Shown piece by piece: positions 4,923 through 5,090 of a stretch of DNA of 5,090 bases (position 1 is its first letter; each line of letters opens with the position of its first letter). Below the pieces are notes generated by a model. It made no database searches and was not told where the DNA came from. It was given only the letters and a program-made list of their open reading frames with translations. Made by a program: the position numbers and the translations under genes. Origin of the DNA: Spirochaetales bacterium (lineage in GTDB: Bacteria; Spirochaetota; Spirochaetia; JABEVK01); contig JABEVL010000021.1 in assembly GCA_013043995.1 (NCBI GenBank), positions 1 to 5,090 of the forward strand, written 5' to 3'.

Positions 4923-5090
4923 ATGTTTTTGCAGCGCGATCACTACAAGGTTTTCTTTGACACTTCCCGGGAAGGGATGTACATCACGACGCGCGAAGGG
5001 TATTTTGTCGACGCCAACCCCGCTTTCTGTCAGATGCTGGGGTTTTCGCGCCTTGAAGTCCTCAGGCAGCACGTTGAAGACGTTCTGGCC
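4923..5090 (+). CDS. PAS-domain signalling protein, N-terminal 56 residues, cut by window edge
   Basis: The frame is open from the ATG at 4923 to the right edge. The visible residues form the start of a PAS domain: YKVFFDTSREGMYITTREGYFVDANPAFCQMLGFSRLEVL, with the typical EG(M/I)Y...DANPAF..MLG(F/Y) pattern. PAS domains sense ligands or redox state or mediate protein contacts. The output module, such as a histidine kinase, GGDEF, cyclase or phosphatase, lies outside the window and cannot be guessed. There is no membrane segment or signal peptide in the visible part, so it is probably cytoplasmic. It begins three nt after the stop of the Amt-sensor gene. GGAG at 4912-4915, seven nt upstream, is the likely ribosome-binding site, so it is almost certainly in the same operon and likely in the same signalling pathway. 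Confidence 0.85.
   Translation, partial: MFLQRDHYKVFFDTSREGMYITTREGYFVDANPAFCQMLGFSRLEVLRQHVEDVLA

Overview
The window appears to come from a flagellated, nitrogen-regulating bacterium. A spirochaete (Treponema/Spirochaeta-like) is my best guess. The reasons are the CheX phosphatase, which is typical of spirochaetes and Thermotogae, a sigma-54-type promoter, and a moderately GC-rich, Lys/Phe/Leu-rich coding style. No rRNA or marker gene is present, so this assignment is inference. I see no mobile element, tRNA, rRNA or CRISPR array.

Layout: positions 1-998 carry two minus-strand genes. One encodes a small zinc-ribbon/helical protein (765-998, possibly starting at 1049). The other, 27 nt downstream, encodes an exported beta-propeller-like protein (start 737) that runs off the left edge; because it has no stop codon in the window it is easy to miss. 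Positions 999-1375 are a divergent non-coding region. It holds an AT-rich block with overlapping palindromes and a direct repeat (1239-1281), then a near-consensus sigma-54 promoter (1348-1365) directly in front of the rightward operon.

The rightward operon is tightly packed. It contains a single-domain CheY-type receiver (1376-1741), a CheX-type CheY-P phosphatase (1738-2184, 4-nt overlap), and a 910-residue ammonium-transporter-fused sensor kinase (2187-4919, 2-nt gap). A PAS-domain signalling protein (from 4923, 3-nt gap) is cut by the right edge. The large protein reads in order: complete Amt channel, conserved Amt C-terminal tail and HAMP-like linker, PAS-like domain, HPt domain with its phospho-accepting His, a degenerate CheA-P3-like helical segment, and a CheA-type (P4) ATPase. 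There is no CheW-binding P5 domain.

Proposed working model (inference): ammonium binding or flux through the Amt pore changes the cytoplasmic tail and linker and gates the CheA-like ATPase. The ATPase phosphorylates His649 of the HPt domain, the phosphate passes to Asp52 of CheY, and CheX removes it. This would be an ammonium-sensing, chemotaxis-style phosphorelay without a methyl-accepting receptor or CheW. The sigma-54 promoter suggests that the operon itself is under nitrogen-type or other enhancer-dependent control.
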